From Rhodopirellula sp. (GTDB lineage Bacteria; Planctomycetota; Planctomycetia; Pirellulales; Thermoguttaceae), in the NCBI GenBank assembly GCA_012728855.1, contig JAAYEH010000118.1, forward strand, positions 1 through 59,002: a stretch of DNA of 59,002 bases. The letters are read 5' to 3'. Shown here one piece after another: positions 1 through 8,334 of the stretch (positions within the stretch are counted from its first letter, which is position 1; each line of letters starts with the position of its first letter). Under the pieces are notes generated by a model. It was not told where the DNA came from. It made no database searches and saw only the letters and a program-made list of their open reading frames with translations. Position numbers and translations under genes: made by a program.

Positions 1-144
1 AGTGCCATGGTCTTGGTGAAATTTCAGCAACTTATCCAGCACGTACTGACGATCCAGTTGACTGGAATGGTGATACAGTTTCCGGCCGCTGACCACGTTG
101 ATTCCGGGCTGGCTCAAGAGCAAGATGTAGGGCGTTTCCGCGAG
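1..144 (-). pseudogene. possible transposase fragment, cut by window edge
   Basis: On the minus strand one frame stays open from about 144 to base 1 and reads LAETPYILLLSQPGINVVSG, followed by a short basic stretch. The segment with PGINVVS resembles the pre-HhH region of IS110-type transposases (inference from memory of the family). Neither a start nor a stop is visible, and the fragment abuts the intron maturase remnant on the other strand, so a broken mobile element is the simplest reading. It may instead be a chance open frame. Confidence 0.25.
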
Positions 145-149
145 CCAAG

Positions 150-470
150 AGCCACGGGAAGTTCGTCGACCGCATCCGCAACCTCACCCCGCGCAAATCG
201 GGCGAATCGCTGGAGGCCCTCCTTCAGCGGCTCAATCGCTCGACGCAGGGTTGGTTCAACTACTTCCGTCACTGCCACTGGAGCATCTTCCGGGATTACG
301 GCGGCATGATTCGCCGTCGCCTGCGTCGAATGCTCCTGAAACGGCACCGGCGGAACCGCAGACGCCTGTCTCGGACCCGGCGTTGGCCCAACGCCTACTT
401 CACGGAGCATGGGTTCATTAGCCTGAGTGCAACCCATATTCGTTTCGTCCAATCCACAGGAACCTACTGA
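150..470 (+). pseudogene. group II intron reverse transcriptase/maturase, C-terminal fragment
   Basis: The frame ending in TGA at 468-470 encodes about 106 residues typical of the maturase (X) domain and tail of bacterial intron-encoded RTs. It shows KSHGKFVDRIRNLTPR, then GWFNYFRHCHW, a very Arg-rich stretch, and RWPNAYFTEHGFISL near the end. The RT fingers and palm, including the YADD box, are absent, so this is only the last quarter or so of a normal ~450-residue protein. Upstream the frame loses similarity near base 150, which marks the deletion point. Catalytic domain V follows six bases after the stop, the usual order at the 3' end of such introns. The protein cannot be active; mobility would need a maturase in trans. 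Confidence 0.8.
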
Positions 471-475
471 CCGGA

Positions 476-550
476 GAGCCGTATGCGGGAAAACCGCCTG
501 TACGGTTCGGAGGGAGGGGCGGACCGAACTCTATCGGCCGTCCCTACCCC
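476..550 (+). ncRNA. group II intron domains V and VI (3' end)
   Basis: Domain V is visible at 476-508. The arm GAGCCGTA pairs with TACGGTTC, the inner stem TGCGG/ACCGC is closed by a GAAA tetraloop, and the catalytic AGC lies at 477-479. Bases 509 to about 550 can form the domain VI hairpin, with the GGGGCGGACCG side pairing with CGGCCGTCCCTACCCC. The intron's 3' boundary is therefore near 549-550. The upstream domains I-IV are not present, so this is a 5'-truncated intron. Confidence 0.75.
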
Positions 551-1182
551 TGTCCGTCGGAAATGTTTTCGCCCATGGCCCAAGAATATCCCCTTCACAG
601 ATCGCGCCGCATCGACCAGGCTGGTGCTGGAAAAATGAACAAACGATCATGTTCATCCACGGGCCCGTCCGCCTTCATGGCTGCGCGTCCGGCGTTCTTT
701 GGCAACTTGACGAACCATTCAATCCTCCCGGCGGCGGCCGCCGGGAGCACCGCATCCGGTCCGCTCTTATCACCCGGTAAGAAACGCCGGCGGATTGCAT
801 CCGGGCGAATAGTAGGCCGCCTTGCCCGCCAAAAGCGCGTGGTGCCCAAATGCCCTCGGATTTGAGAAATCGCCAACTTGGGCACCACACCCGGCGCCGG
901 CAACCACCTTGGCCGGCACAAGCGGAATCGGAGCGCGAAGAGGCTATCCAGCGGATCCGGCCGGCCCAACGACTTGAGGCACTGGCCGCCACTTCGCGGA
1001 GCCAAGGACGGCAAACGCGACGTCTTGCGCGTTTCCGCCAAGATGCCGGACGGGGGCGGGGCTCAATCGCTTGCGGAGTTGTAGACGTTTCTGGTAGGGT
1101 TTGCGCGTGCCAAGCCGTCCGCGGTCGCAACCGGAGGGGCTGTCCACCACGCGCCCCATTTCATTGAAAAAGGAAACTGCCC
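551..1182. other. intergenic stretch with no recognisable gene
   Basis: This stretch lies between the intron end and the SnoaL-like gene. Open frames exist on both strands but none has a ribosome site, a recognisable motif or convincing composition. An 11-bp perfect inverted repeat (GTGGTGCCCAA, 839-849, with 878-888) sits in the middle, and a GC-rich palindrome CGGCGGCGGCCGCCG lies near 729-743. It could be further decayed mobile DNA. Confidence 0.5.
839..888. repeat. inverted repeat, 11-bp arms
   Basis: GTGGTGCCCAA at 839-849 is the exact reverse complement of TTGGGCACCAC at 878-888, with 28 bases between. There is no T-run, so it is not an obvious terminator. It may be a terminal-repeat pair of a tiny element or chance. 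Confidence 0.4.
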
Positions 1183-1584
1183 ATGCTGGAAAAGAACAAG
1201 AGACTTGTGTACCGCTACTACGAACTGGTTGCGGGGGATCTGGCGGGAATCGAGGAAATCGTGTCGGCCGATTTCGTCGATCACCATTTCCCGGCGGATA
1301 CGCCCGCGGGCCCCGCGGGCGTCCGCCGGTTCTTCACCCAGTTCATCCCCCGGTTCTTCAGCAATCTCAAGATTGAGATCGACTATCTTTTGGCAGAAGG
1401 CGACCGGGTCGACTGTCACTTCGTCGCGCTGTTTCAACATACCGGCGAGTTTGCCGGCGTCCAACCCAAGGGGAACCAACTGCGGATTCCGGCCGTCAGC
1501 ACGTTTCGGATCGCCGACGGCAAATTGGCCGAAGCGTGGGAGATCTATGACAGCGGCGATATGCTCCGCCAGATCCAGGCGTAG
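1183..1584 (+). CDS. SnoaL-like / ester cyclase family protein
   Basis: The 133-residue product begins MLEKNKRLVYRYYELVAG and has the NTF2-like layout: an N-terminal helix, DFVDHHFP near residue 29, a central ARF-like FTQFIPRFFSNLKIEI segment, and a C-terminal RIADGKLAEAWEIYD. That last motif is the family signature of SnoaL-like polyketide-cyclase homologues. These small alpha+beta-barrel proteins are usually cytoplasmic and of unknown substrate in non-polyketide hosts. The start at 1183 follows AAAAAGGAAACTGCCC, a good ribosome site. It converges with the polyferredoxin gene, leaving four bases between the stops. Family assignment is confident; substrate cannot be inferred. Confidence 0.85.
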   Translation: MLEKNKRLVYRYYELVAGDLAGIEEIVSADFVDHHFPADTPAGPAGVRRFFTQFIPRFFSNLKIEIDYLLAEGDRVDCHFVALFQHTGEFAGVQPKGNQLRIPAVSTFRIADGKLAEAWEIYDSGDMLRQIQA

Positions 1585-1588
1585 TCCC

Positions 1589-3646
1589 CTATTTCAGGAA
1601 ATCGGGGAGATAGTCATCGTCGGGGGCATTCTCGCCCGCGGGCTCTGGGCGGCGCTGCTCCGCATTTCGTAGGGCGATGTAGGAACCGTGGGCCAGCCGG
1701 TCCTCCTTGCCTTCTCCGGCCTCGACGACAATGGCCGAGTGGGCCAGCAACCGCTTTTCGACAACGTTCATCCCATAGCAGCGGGTCTGACAGAGCCCGC
1801 ATCCGACGCAATGCTGACGGAGAACCACCGGCGCCAAGAACCCGCTCTCGGCAAGGGGCCGGCCTTCGCTGTCCAGTTGCGTTCCCACGCGGAGAAACTC
1901 GATCGCGTCATAGCCTGCCGCGGCGCATTCGTCGATACACAACCGGCACTCGCTCGTGCCGGCATAGGGAAGGCATGTCTTCAGGTCAACCACGGCAAGT
2001 CCCATCCGGGCCGCCCGTTTCTCCTCCAGCGGCAGCGCTCGGATCGCTCCCGTCGGACAGACCTGCCCGCAGTTGTTGCAACTCGGCTCGCACCCCGACC
2101 AGTCGGCCGCCACGCGAGGCGTCCAGAGTCCCTCGAACCCTTGCGAAAGGGGCGATGGCTGCAACACGTCGTTCGGGCAAGCCTGCAGGCACTGCCCGCA
2201 GCGAACGCATCGCTGCAAGAACTCCGCTTCCGGCATACTGCCCGGCGGACGAACCAGCGGGGTCGTGCCAGAACTCCCACCGTGTGCCCGACCGTTTCGT
2301 ACCGCGGCGGCCACGGCCACCGCTCCCGCCACGGCCGCTGCCACGCCCACGCCGGCCGCCAAGAAGCTCCGCCGCGGAAGGCCGGCTTCGACGGCTTGCC
2401 GTGCGGCGGTCGTGGGCGTCTTGTCTCGGCGCAGGCTGCGGGGGCCAAACGTGATCGCTTCGACCGGGCAGAGTCCTCCACAGGTCTGGCAGAAGGCGCA
2501 GTCGGCGGGCCTGGTCGAGAAATCGTCGCCAATCGCGCCGAAGGAACACGCCTCCGCACACTTGCCGCAACCGACGCAGTCTGTCGAGAGCTTGCGCTCG
2601 TTGATCCGCAGCAGACTGGCGATCGAAAACACCGCACCGGTCGGGCAAAGGCAGCGGCACCAGAACCGCGGTCCGAGCAGGCTGAGGGCGAACACTCCAA
2701 CGAGTAGCGCGATCGAAAACCACTGGTCGGCCGCCAAGGCCGGCACCTGGTGCCAACCTCGCACCGCCGCGGTTTGCAGCGGTGTGGCAACAAACGCCAA
2801 TCCTCGCGTCAGCAGCGGGATGGCGGCGACAAAGCCGGTCAACACCACGCCGCCGGCGGCCGAGATCAGCACGGCCGCCAATACGAAGTACCGCAGACGC
2901 GTCCATCCACGTCCCGGTATCCCGCCTCGCAGGCGGAAATGTTTTCCGACGCTCGCGTCCATCGCGTCGATCGATGTGCCCAGCGGGCAAAGGTAGCCGC
3001 AAAAACCGCGCGGGAAGAAGAGCGAGACCAGCAGGATCGCTCCCACAAACCAGAGCGGCCGGATCCAATTCCACGAGGCCAGCGCCGCCGACATGCTCAC
3101 CAGTGGGTCGAGCACCAGAAACAGTTCGGCAGGCAGGATTTCTTTCGAGACAAGGTTGTCGGCGTAATGGGAAGGCCACGCCCCGGGTTCCGCCTCCTGC
3201 AATCGCCAAGGTCCGACGCTGACGGCGAGCCGATCCTTCTGCTCCGGGCCCAATGCGTCGGCGGGATCCAGGGTAAGCTCGCCTCGCTCGGCCGCCGCGA
3301 TACGAAAACGGCCCAGCCCCGAATCCTCGGTTGAGCTACTGTCGGCCGCGAAGATCAGATGCCCCACGGCCGGGCCGGACAGACTTCCGTCCGAGGCAAC
3401 CAGCACTCGGCCGGTTGCCCGGTCGACCGATACCGGAATCCATCCGGGCCAACTCTGCGCTTGGCGCGACGTGTACGGCCACGTCACGTAGAGGAACAAC
3501 CAAAGGTAGATGCAGAGACTGACGACCTGCACGGTTCTCCGCAACGGCGAAGCCGACCAACTTGGGCCGAGTGCTCGAAGCAGGCCGCCTCGGCGCCCGT
3601 TGCCACGTTTTCGCGACTGGAACCAGTTGAATCCCACGTTTGCCAC
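1589..3646 (-). CDS. membrane polyferredoxin, NosR/NapH-like 4Fe-4S protein
   Basis: The 685-residue product has an N-terminal membrane segment (residues ~37-56), a periplasmic loop, and further hydrophobic helices around 195-212, 252-285 and 310-325. Cys motifs of the NapH type occur at CGYLCPLG (~216) and CRCLCPTG (~330). Classical 4Fe-4S sets follow: CVGCGKCAEAC (~357), CAFCQTCGGLCP (~383), CVRCGQCLQACP (~480), CEPSCNNCGQVCP (~519), CLPYAGTSECRLC (~558) and CVGCGLCQTRC (~613). A second hydrophobic segment with a twin-arginine-like LPRRSF (~423-427) lies between clusters. It probably carries electrons between the quinone pool or cytoplasm and the flavoprotein encoded just upstream. It starts at GTG 3646, directly after the TAG of that gene, which suggests coupled translation. 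Donor and acceptor are unknown. Confidence 0.85.
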   Translation of the reverse strand: MANVGFNWFQSRKRGNGRRGGLLRALGPSWSASPLRRTVQVVSLCIYLWLFLYVTWPYTSRQAQSWPGWIPVSVDRATGRVLVASDGSLSGPAVGHLIFAADSSSTEDSGLGRFRIAAAERGELTLDPADALGPEQKDRLAVSVGPWRLQEAEPGAWPSHYADNLVSKEILPAELFLVLDPLVSMSAALASWNWIRPLWFVGAILLVSLFFPRGFCGYLCPLGTSIDAMDASVGKHFRLRGGIPGRGWTRLRYFVLAAVLISAAGGVVLTGFVAAIPLLTRGLAFVATPLQTAAVRGWHQVPALAADQWFSIALLVGVFALSLLGPRFWCRCLCPTGAVFSIASLLRINERKLSTDCVGCGKCAEACSFGAIGDDFSTRPADCAFCQTCGGLCPVEAITFGPRSLRRDKTPTTAARQAVEAGLPRRSFLAAGVGVAAAVAGAVAVAAAVRNGRAHGGSSGTTPLVRPPGSMPEAEFLQRCVRCGQCLQACPNDVLQPSPLSQGFEGLWTPRVAADWSGCEPSCNNCGQVCPTGAIRALPLEEKRAARMGLAVVDLKTCLPYAGTSECRLCIDECAAAGYDAIEFLRVGTQLDSEGRPLAESGFLAPVVLRQHCVGCGLCQTRCYGMNVVEKRLLAHSAIVVEAGEGKEDRLAHGSYIALRNAEQRRPEPAGENAPDDDYLPDFLK

Positions 3647-4990
3647 CTATCTCTTTCCGCCACTCGCCAGCGCCTTGGCCGTGGCGTTGATGATCGCCTC
3701 GGAAGTGACCGTCGCGCCGCTGGTGGCGTCGATTCCTTTCACGCTCTGTTTGGCGACGATCTTCCGCGGTACGTCGGTCAACGCCGAATAGAACTGCTTC
3801 TCCTCGTGCTGCGTCACGCGGACGGAAACGATGCGACCGGACTGAACCACCGTCTCGACGTGTACCATCCCTTTGTAGCCCAGGCTACTGGAACGGTAGG
3901 TGCCGTCGGGGACGCGGCCGAGGTCGAGCGTTTCGAACAGCCGGATGGCCTCGATGTTCGCCGTGGCGCGTTGCCGATTGGCGTTGAGGCGTTTCCAAGT
4001 GCGGATGTTCAGCGGCAGCGAGAGAATCTTCTCGTAGTACTCGAGGGCTTTCTCGTGTTGCCCGGCGACCCTGCAGGCGTCGCCGGCGTAGATGCAGGCG
4101 ATATCGGCGTAGGGCCCTTCGATATTCGCGTCGGCTAGGCGCAACGCCTGATCGATTTCCCCCATGTCAGCCCATGCCTTGATCATCGCGAAATGCGGCG
4201 GAGTTTTCGCAAGCTGCTCCAGGGCCATCTCCTTGCAGCCCAACTTGGCGTAGCACTCCGCCAGGTAAACCGCGCTGAGCGACGCCTGCTCGGTCTTGTC
4301 CACGCCCGCCTGCCGCCACCAGAAAGCGGCCCGTGCGTAGTCTTGCAGCAGCCCGTGGTACATTCGCCCCAGCTCTTCCATCACCCGCTGCCGGACCTCC
4401 GGACGCTCCTGGTTCACGCTCAGCAGGTGGTGCATCAACCGCACTCCCCCGCGCCACTTGCCCGGATTCGGGTTGATGACATCCCAGACGTACTGGCCGA
4501 CGTACCGCTGATTGTCCCACACTCCGCGAGGCGGAACCGACCAGTCCAGGCCGAGCGAACGGGGATAATCCAGCGTAACCGAGTCCCACCAGTCCGGCCG
4601 CGAGCGGCCCCGATCGTCGATCAGCTTCTCGACTTCCGCCTGCGTCCGCCTGGCGCCGACGGCCGTTTCCGCCTTCCCCGGGTTCTCTCCCGTCGCCACG
4701 ACTTCCCGCTTGCCGTCGACGGTGATCGCGCGGACCTGATCCAAGGGAAATTCTCGGGCGTACTCGCGACCGCCCACCGACATCCGTATCGTTACCGAAC
4801 GTTCGCTGCGGGCCGTCACGGCGCCTTCGACCGTCTGGCCGTTGCTCAGCTCGACGGTATCGCCCGTCGCCGCCGTCGCCGTGAGGGCAATCAGTGTTCC
4901 GCAGAGACAAAGCCGGGCAAGGTCGAGAGTCCAGAGTCGAGAGTCGAGGGCCAAACCACTTATTCGTTCGCCGATGCCAAAGTTTCGCAT
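3647..4990 (-). CDS. secreted TPR protein with C-terminal FMN-binding domain
   Basis: The 447-residue product has a signal-like hydrophobic stretch at about 25-42, then a beta-rich segment (DTVELSNGQTVEG). Helical repeats with TPR-like spacing run from ~195 to 350 (AVYLAECYAKLG, KALEYYEKIL). An FMN_bind domain occupies ~360-447, as in RnfG, NqrC and NosR. The motif DATSGATVTSEAI at ~421-433 is the covalent flavinylation site, with Thr427 of SGAT the expected acceptor. The upstream gene encodes ApbE, the transferase that attaches FMN to this motif, and the downstream gene a polyferredoxin. The start at 4990 has CAGGAG upstream. Codons 15-22 (DSRLWTLD) are read through a dispersed GAGTCCAGAGTCGA repeat. 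A TPR-FMN_bind fusion is unusual; the TPR part may dock a partner. Confidence 0.85.
   Translation of the reverse strand: MRNFGIGERISGLALDSRLWTLDLARLCLCGTLIALTATAATGDTVELSNGQTVEGAVTARSERSVTIRMSVGGREYAREFPLDQVRAITVDGKREVVATGENPGKAETAVGARRTQAEVEKLIDDRGRSRPDWWDSVTLDYPRSLGLDWSVPPRGVWDNQRYVGQYVWDVINPNPGKWRGGVRLMHHLLSVNQERPEVRQRVMEELGRMYHGLLQDYARAAFWWRQAGVDKTEQASLSAVYLAECYAKLGCKEMALEQLAKTPPHFAMIKAWADMGEIDQALRLADANIEGPYADIACIYAGDACRVAGQHEKALEYYEKILSLPLNIRTWKRLNANRQRATANIEAIRLFETLDLGRVPDGTYRSSSLGYKGMVHVETVVQSGRIVSVRVTQHEEKQFYSALTDVPRKIVAKQSVKGIDATSGATVTSEAIINATAKALASGGKR
4927..4940. repeat. short dispersed repeat GAGTCCAGAGTCGA, copy 1
   Basis: This 14-mer recurs exactly at 42413-42426, and both copies are followed within 40 bases by AACCACT. 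It is embedded in a longer purine-rich tandem of GAGAGTC units. Here it falls inside the N-terminal coding region of the FMN-binding protein. Confidence 0.5.
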
Positions 4991-5030
4991 CGAAGTAGCT
5001 CCTGTTGTATAGGCGAGAAGATCGGCCGAG

Positions 5031-6068
5031 TCACGCGCAACGAGGAAAACCGGCGGTAGCCAGCTCGCGGCCGTCCTTGAAGATGAAGAGAGCGTCGGTA
5101 TTCGCCGTCTTTTGGAGCAGTTTCAGACCTTCCTCGAGCCCCATCACCGATAGGGCGGTTGAGAGGCCGTCCGCCCGCACCGCCGTCGGCGCCACGACCG
5201 ATACGCTGGAAAACCACGAGGGCGACTTTCCCGTACGCGGATCGAGCAGATGGTTCTGGCAGTGGTCGCTACTGAAGCTCGTCGCATAGTCGCCGGAGGT
5301 GGACAAACACCGGCCGCTAAGTCCCGCGACGGCCGCATAGGCTTGCCTTTCCCGCGGGTGCTGAATGCCGACCTTCCACTGCGACTCGTCGCTGCGGCAG
5401 CCGAGTGCGGCGATTTCACCGGCGTCGATCATTGCATCTCGGACCCCGTGCGCCCGCAAGACGGCCGCGGCCCGGTCGGCCGCAAATCCCTGGGCGATCC
5501 CGTTCAACGTCAGTTGGGTGCCGCCGGATTGCAGGCGAACGATCTCCGGCGATACCTCGACCCGCCGCCAATCGACCTTGCGCAGCGCGATCTCGACGTC
5601 ACGGTCGGCAGCGGTCGAAGCCGCCAGTTGAGCATCCCGATAGACGTGCCAGAGCGGCTGCACGGTCATGTCGAACGCCCCGCCGCTTTGTTGCGCCAGC
5701 GTCTGCGACTGTTGCAGCACTTCGACCAGCCAGGGGTGCGGTGCATGGAGAACCCCGTTTCGGTTCAACCGGCTGAGTTGACTCTCGGGGCAATACAGGC
5801 TCATGATCCGTTCAACGCGTCTCAACTCGCCCAGAGCCGCTTCGACGGCCCGGCCGGCCAATGCCGGATCGCCGTGTACCGCCGTAATCGAAATGGGCGC
5901 ACCGAAGATCGATGAAGTGGACGTGTGTTCGTGCGGTTCGGCTGCTCGCGCCGCACGGTCATCGACGTGCTCGGACAACCACGCTCTCTTCGCTGCCGCG
6001 CCCAAACCGAGCAGACCCCCGGCACCCAGGGTAACCCGCCAAAACCGCCTTCTCGAAATAGAAATCAT
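5031..6068 (-). CDS. apbE: FAD:protein FMN transferase, ApbE family
   Basis: The 345-residue product transfers FMN from FAD to a Thr in target proteins outside the cytoplasm. It starts MISISRRRFWRVTLGAGGLL, a Tat- or lipoprotein-like leader without a clear lipobox. Family motifs follow in order: MSLYCPESQLSRLN, NGIAQGFAADRAA, a DAMIDAGEI stretch, CLSTSGDYA, HLLDPRTGKSP and VRADGLSTAL, which includes the Mg/FAD-binding Asp-Gly. The start at 6068 is chosen because GAAGGACG lies just upstream; a start ten codons earlier (6098) lacks a ribosome site. It is first in an operon with the FMN-binding TPR protein, its presumed substrate, 40 bases downstream. Length and motifs are complete. Confidence 0.92.
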   Translation of the reverse strand: MISISRRRFWRVTLGAGGLLGLGAAAKRAWLSEHVDDRAARAAEPHEHTSTSSIFGAPISITAVHGDPALAGRAVEAALGELRRVERIMSLYCPESQLSRLNRNGVLHAPHPWLVEVLQQSQTLAQQSGGAFDMTVQPLWHVYRDAQLAASTAADRDVEIALRKVDWRRVEVSPEIVRLQSGGTQLTLNGIAQGFAADRAAAVLRAHGVRDAMIDAGEIAALGCRSDESQWKVGIQHPRERQAYAAVAGLSGRCLSTSGDYATSFSSDHCQNHLLDPRTGKSPSWFSSVSVVAPTAVRADGLSTALSVMGLEEGLKLLQKTANTDALFIFKDGRELATAGFPRCA

Positions 6069-6117
6069 CTTGGAACGTCCTTCGAGAGACTGCCGCAAAA
6101 TCAGCCTTTTCCGTGTA

Positions 6118-6163
6118 GGCGGGGCGCTCTGTGGCCCGCTTTCTCAGTGCCGTGGGGCCACGG
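6118..6163. repeat. GCGGGGCGCTCTGTG hairpin repeat, copy 1
   Basis: GGCGGGGCGCTCTGTGGCCCGC (6118-6139, written here in two overlapping parts: GGCGGGGCGCTCTGT and GTGGCCCGC) is nearly identical to the terminator-like hairpin at 30530-30552. A second small palindrome, CCGTGG-GG-CCACGG, follows at 6150-6163. Both lie upstream of apbE, between divergent genes, so transcription termination is not an obvious role here. Confidence 0.45.
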
Positions 6164-6288
6164 AGTGTCCCGATGACACTTCGCCCGCGGCCGGCAACAG
6201 CCGATCGTGATCGATACAACAGCTTATCACATTCGCCCCTCTCCACAAAGATCGAGAAAACCCCTGCGACAGCCCCCCTTCTGCAGGA

Positions 6289-6612
6289 ATGCTTGTTGTG
6301 GTCGCTTGCCTTGGCATGTTGACATGTGCCACCGGAATCGCTCAGGCCGGCGCTGAAATCGGCCAGCAGTACAACCATTGGTATTGGAGCTACGAGCAAT
6401 TCCTCCAGTGGATGTGGGCGGAGCCCACGACGACTAGGCTGTTTAGCAGCCCGGCTGCTGGTTTCTACGGGTTCATTCCCCCCAACCCCGGTTCACCCAA
6501 CCTTCGGTCCACGGTTGCAGGGCTGATGCCGCGGACGGAAGTCGATTTCAACGACCGATCGGAACGAAGGCGTGCCAGGTTCGGCGGCGAGCGGTATAAT
6601 GGTCTCGAATGA
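6289..6612 (+). CDS. small putative secreted protein
   Basis: The 107-residue frame begins with a hydrophobic leader, MLVVVACLGMLTCATGIAQA, that fits a Sec signal with AQA cleavage. An aromatic-rich segment follows (NHWYWSYEQFLQWMW), then a Pro/Gly-rich tail. No family is recognised. The ribosome site is poor (GCAGGA directly before ATG). The frame ends 39 bases before the EttA gene and is divergent from apbE. Composition suggests a real exported peptide, but the start is uncertain. Confidence 0.4.
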   Translation: MLVVVACLGMLTCATGIAQAGAEIGQQYNHWYWSYEQFLQWMWAEPTTTRLFSSPAAGFYGFIPPNPGSPNLRSTVAGLMPRTEVDFNDRSERRRARFGGERYNGLE

Positions 6613-6651
6613 CACGTATCGAGACTCAAGAAGCCGGAAGAAACCTGCACG

Positions 6652-8334
6652 ATGGCCCCTCAATTCATCTTCGAGATGCGAAACGTCAGCAAGGCCTACG
6701 GCGAGAAGGTCGTGCTGCGAGGCATCAGCCTGTCGTTCTACTACGGCGCCAAGATCGGGGTGGTCGGTGAGAACGGGTCCGGGAAGTCGACCCTGCTGAA
6801 GATCATGGCGGGCATCGACAAGGACATCGACGGCACGGCCACGCTCGCCAAGGGCATGCGCGTGCGGTATGTCGCCCAGGAACCGGAGCTGGACCTCGAC
6901 CGAACGGTTCGTGAGAATCTCAAGACGGCCGTGCAGCCAATCCAGGATCTGCTCGATCGCTTCAACGAGGTGTCGGCGCTGATGGCCGACCCCGGCGACG
7001 CCGACCTGGACAAGCTCATGGACGAAATGTCCCGCTTGCAGGAAAAGATCGACGCCACCAACGCCTGGGAACTCGACCGGCTCATCGACATCGCCGCCGA
7101 TGCGCTGGTGCTGCCGCCCGACGACGCCCCGGTCCGGCAGCTTTCCGGCGGCGAGCGCCGCCGCGTGGCCCTCTCGATGGCCCTGCTGGAAAAGCCTGAT
7201 CTGCTCCTGCTCGACGAGCCGACAAACCACCTCGACGCCGAGACCGTCCAGTGGCTGGAGCAGGCCCTGCGCGACTACGCGGGCACCGTGATCATCGTCA
7301 CCCACGATCGTTATTTCCTCGACCATATCACCCGTTGGATCCTGGAACTCGAGGGCGGCCGCGGACTGCCGTTCGAAGGCAACTACTCATCCTGGCTCCA
7401 GCAGAAATCGGAGTTGTTGCGGGTGTTGGAGAAGAAAGAGACCCAGCGCCAGAAAACCCTCCAGCGCGAGTTGGAGTGGATCCGCAACTCCCACCAGGGC
7501 CGGCACCAGAAGAACCAGGCCCGCGTCAACGCCTACGATCAGTTGGCATCGCAGCAGATCCTCGACGCCAAGAGCGAGACCATCATCCAGATCGCGCCCG
7601 GCCCCCGGCTGGGCGAAAAGGTGCTCACGGTGCGAAATCTCGGCAAGGGCTATCCGAACAACGGCGAGACACTGAATCTGTTCGACCGTTGCTCGTTCGA
7701 CGTGCCCCGCGGGGCGATCGTCGGCGTGATCGGCCCCAACGGCACGGGCAAGACCACGCTTTTCCGCATGATTGTCGGGCAGGAGCAGCCCGACAGCGGC
7801 ACGATCGATCTCGGGCCCAGCGTGGTTCTTTCCTACGTGGACCAGCATCGCGACGCCCTGGACGACCGCCGAACCGTTTTCGAGGAAATCACCGACGGCA
7901 AGGATCGCATCGAGTTAGGCAGCCTGGCGATGAATTCCCGCGTCTACGTCGCCCGCTTCAACTTCCGCGGCACCAGTCAGCAGAAGAAGGTGGGCGAGTG
8001 TTCCGGCGGCGAACGCAACCGCATCCACCTGGCGAAAATGCTCCGCCGTGGCGGCAATCTCGTGCTACTGGACGAGCCGACCAACGACCTCGACGTCGAC
8101 ACGATGCGCGTGCTCGAACAAGCGCTGATCGAATTCCCCGGCTGCGCGATGGTCATCAGCCACGACCGCTTCTTCCTCGACCGCATTTGCACGCATCTGC
8201 TGATCCTGGAGGGCAACGGCAAGACGCGATGGTTTACGGGAAATTTCGAAGACTACGAGCGGGCCGTCGCGGCCGACGATCCCGACCGGCTCGCGCATCG
8301 CCGCAGCAAGTACAAGCGGCTGGCTCTCCGCTGA
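6652..8334 (+). CDS. ettA: energy-dependent translational throttle protein, ABC-F
   Basis: The 560-residue product matches EttA in length and layout. It is a soluble ATPase that binds the ribosomal E site and gates the first elongation steps according to ATP/ADP. Two ABC cassettes are complete. Walker A is at ~39-47 (GENGSGKST), with signature LSGGERRR and Walker B DEPTNHLD. The second cassette has GPNGTGKTT, CSGGERNRIHLAK and DEPTNDLD. The arm domain, the linker (P-site tRNA interaction motif) rich in Glu/Lys/Arg, and the EttA-specific MAPQFIFEMRNVSKAYGEK start are present. No transmembrane segment is seen, as expected for ABC-F. It stands alone; flanking genes are unrelated. Confidence 0.95.
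   Translation: MAPQFIFEMRNVSKAYGEKVVLRGISLSFYYGAKIGVVGENGSGKSTLLKIMAGIDKDIDGTATLAKGMRVRYVAQEPELDLDRTVRENLKTAVQPIQDLLDRFNEVSALMADPGDADLDKLMDEMSRLQEKIDATNAWELDRLIDIAADALVLPPDDAPVRQLSGGERRRVALSMALLEKPDLLLLDEPTNHLDAETVQWLEQALRDYAGTVIIVTHDRYFLDHITRWILELEGGRGLPFEGNYSSWLQQKSELLRVLEKKETQRQKTLQRELEWIRNSHQGRHQKNQARVNAYDQLASQQILDAKSETIIQIAPGPRLGEKVLTVRNLGKGYPNNGETLNLFDRCSFDVPRGAIVGVIGPNGTGKTTLFRMIVGQEQPDSGTIDLGPSVVLSYVDQHRDALDDRRTVFEEITDGKDRIELGSLAMNSRVYVARFNFRGTSQQKKVGECSGGERNRIHLAKMLRRGGNLVLLDEPTNDLDVDTMRVLEQALIEFPGCAMVISHDRFFLDRICTHLLILEGNGKTRWFTGNFEDYERAVAADDPDRLAHRRSKYKRLALR

Noticed and set aside
595..1130. Overlapping minus-strand frames of ~150 codons after the intron
   Set aside because: Arg/Pro-rich composition, no ribosome site, no recognised family; kept only as an undescribed intergenic stretch.
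1688..2707. Plus-strand 339-codon frame opposite the polyferredoxin
   Set aside because: Shadow of a gene with many Cys clusters on the other strand.
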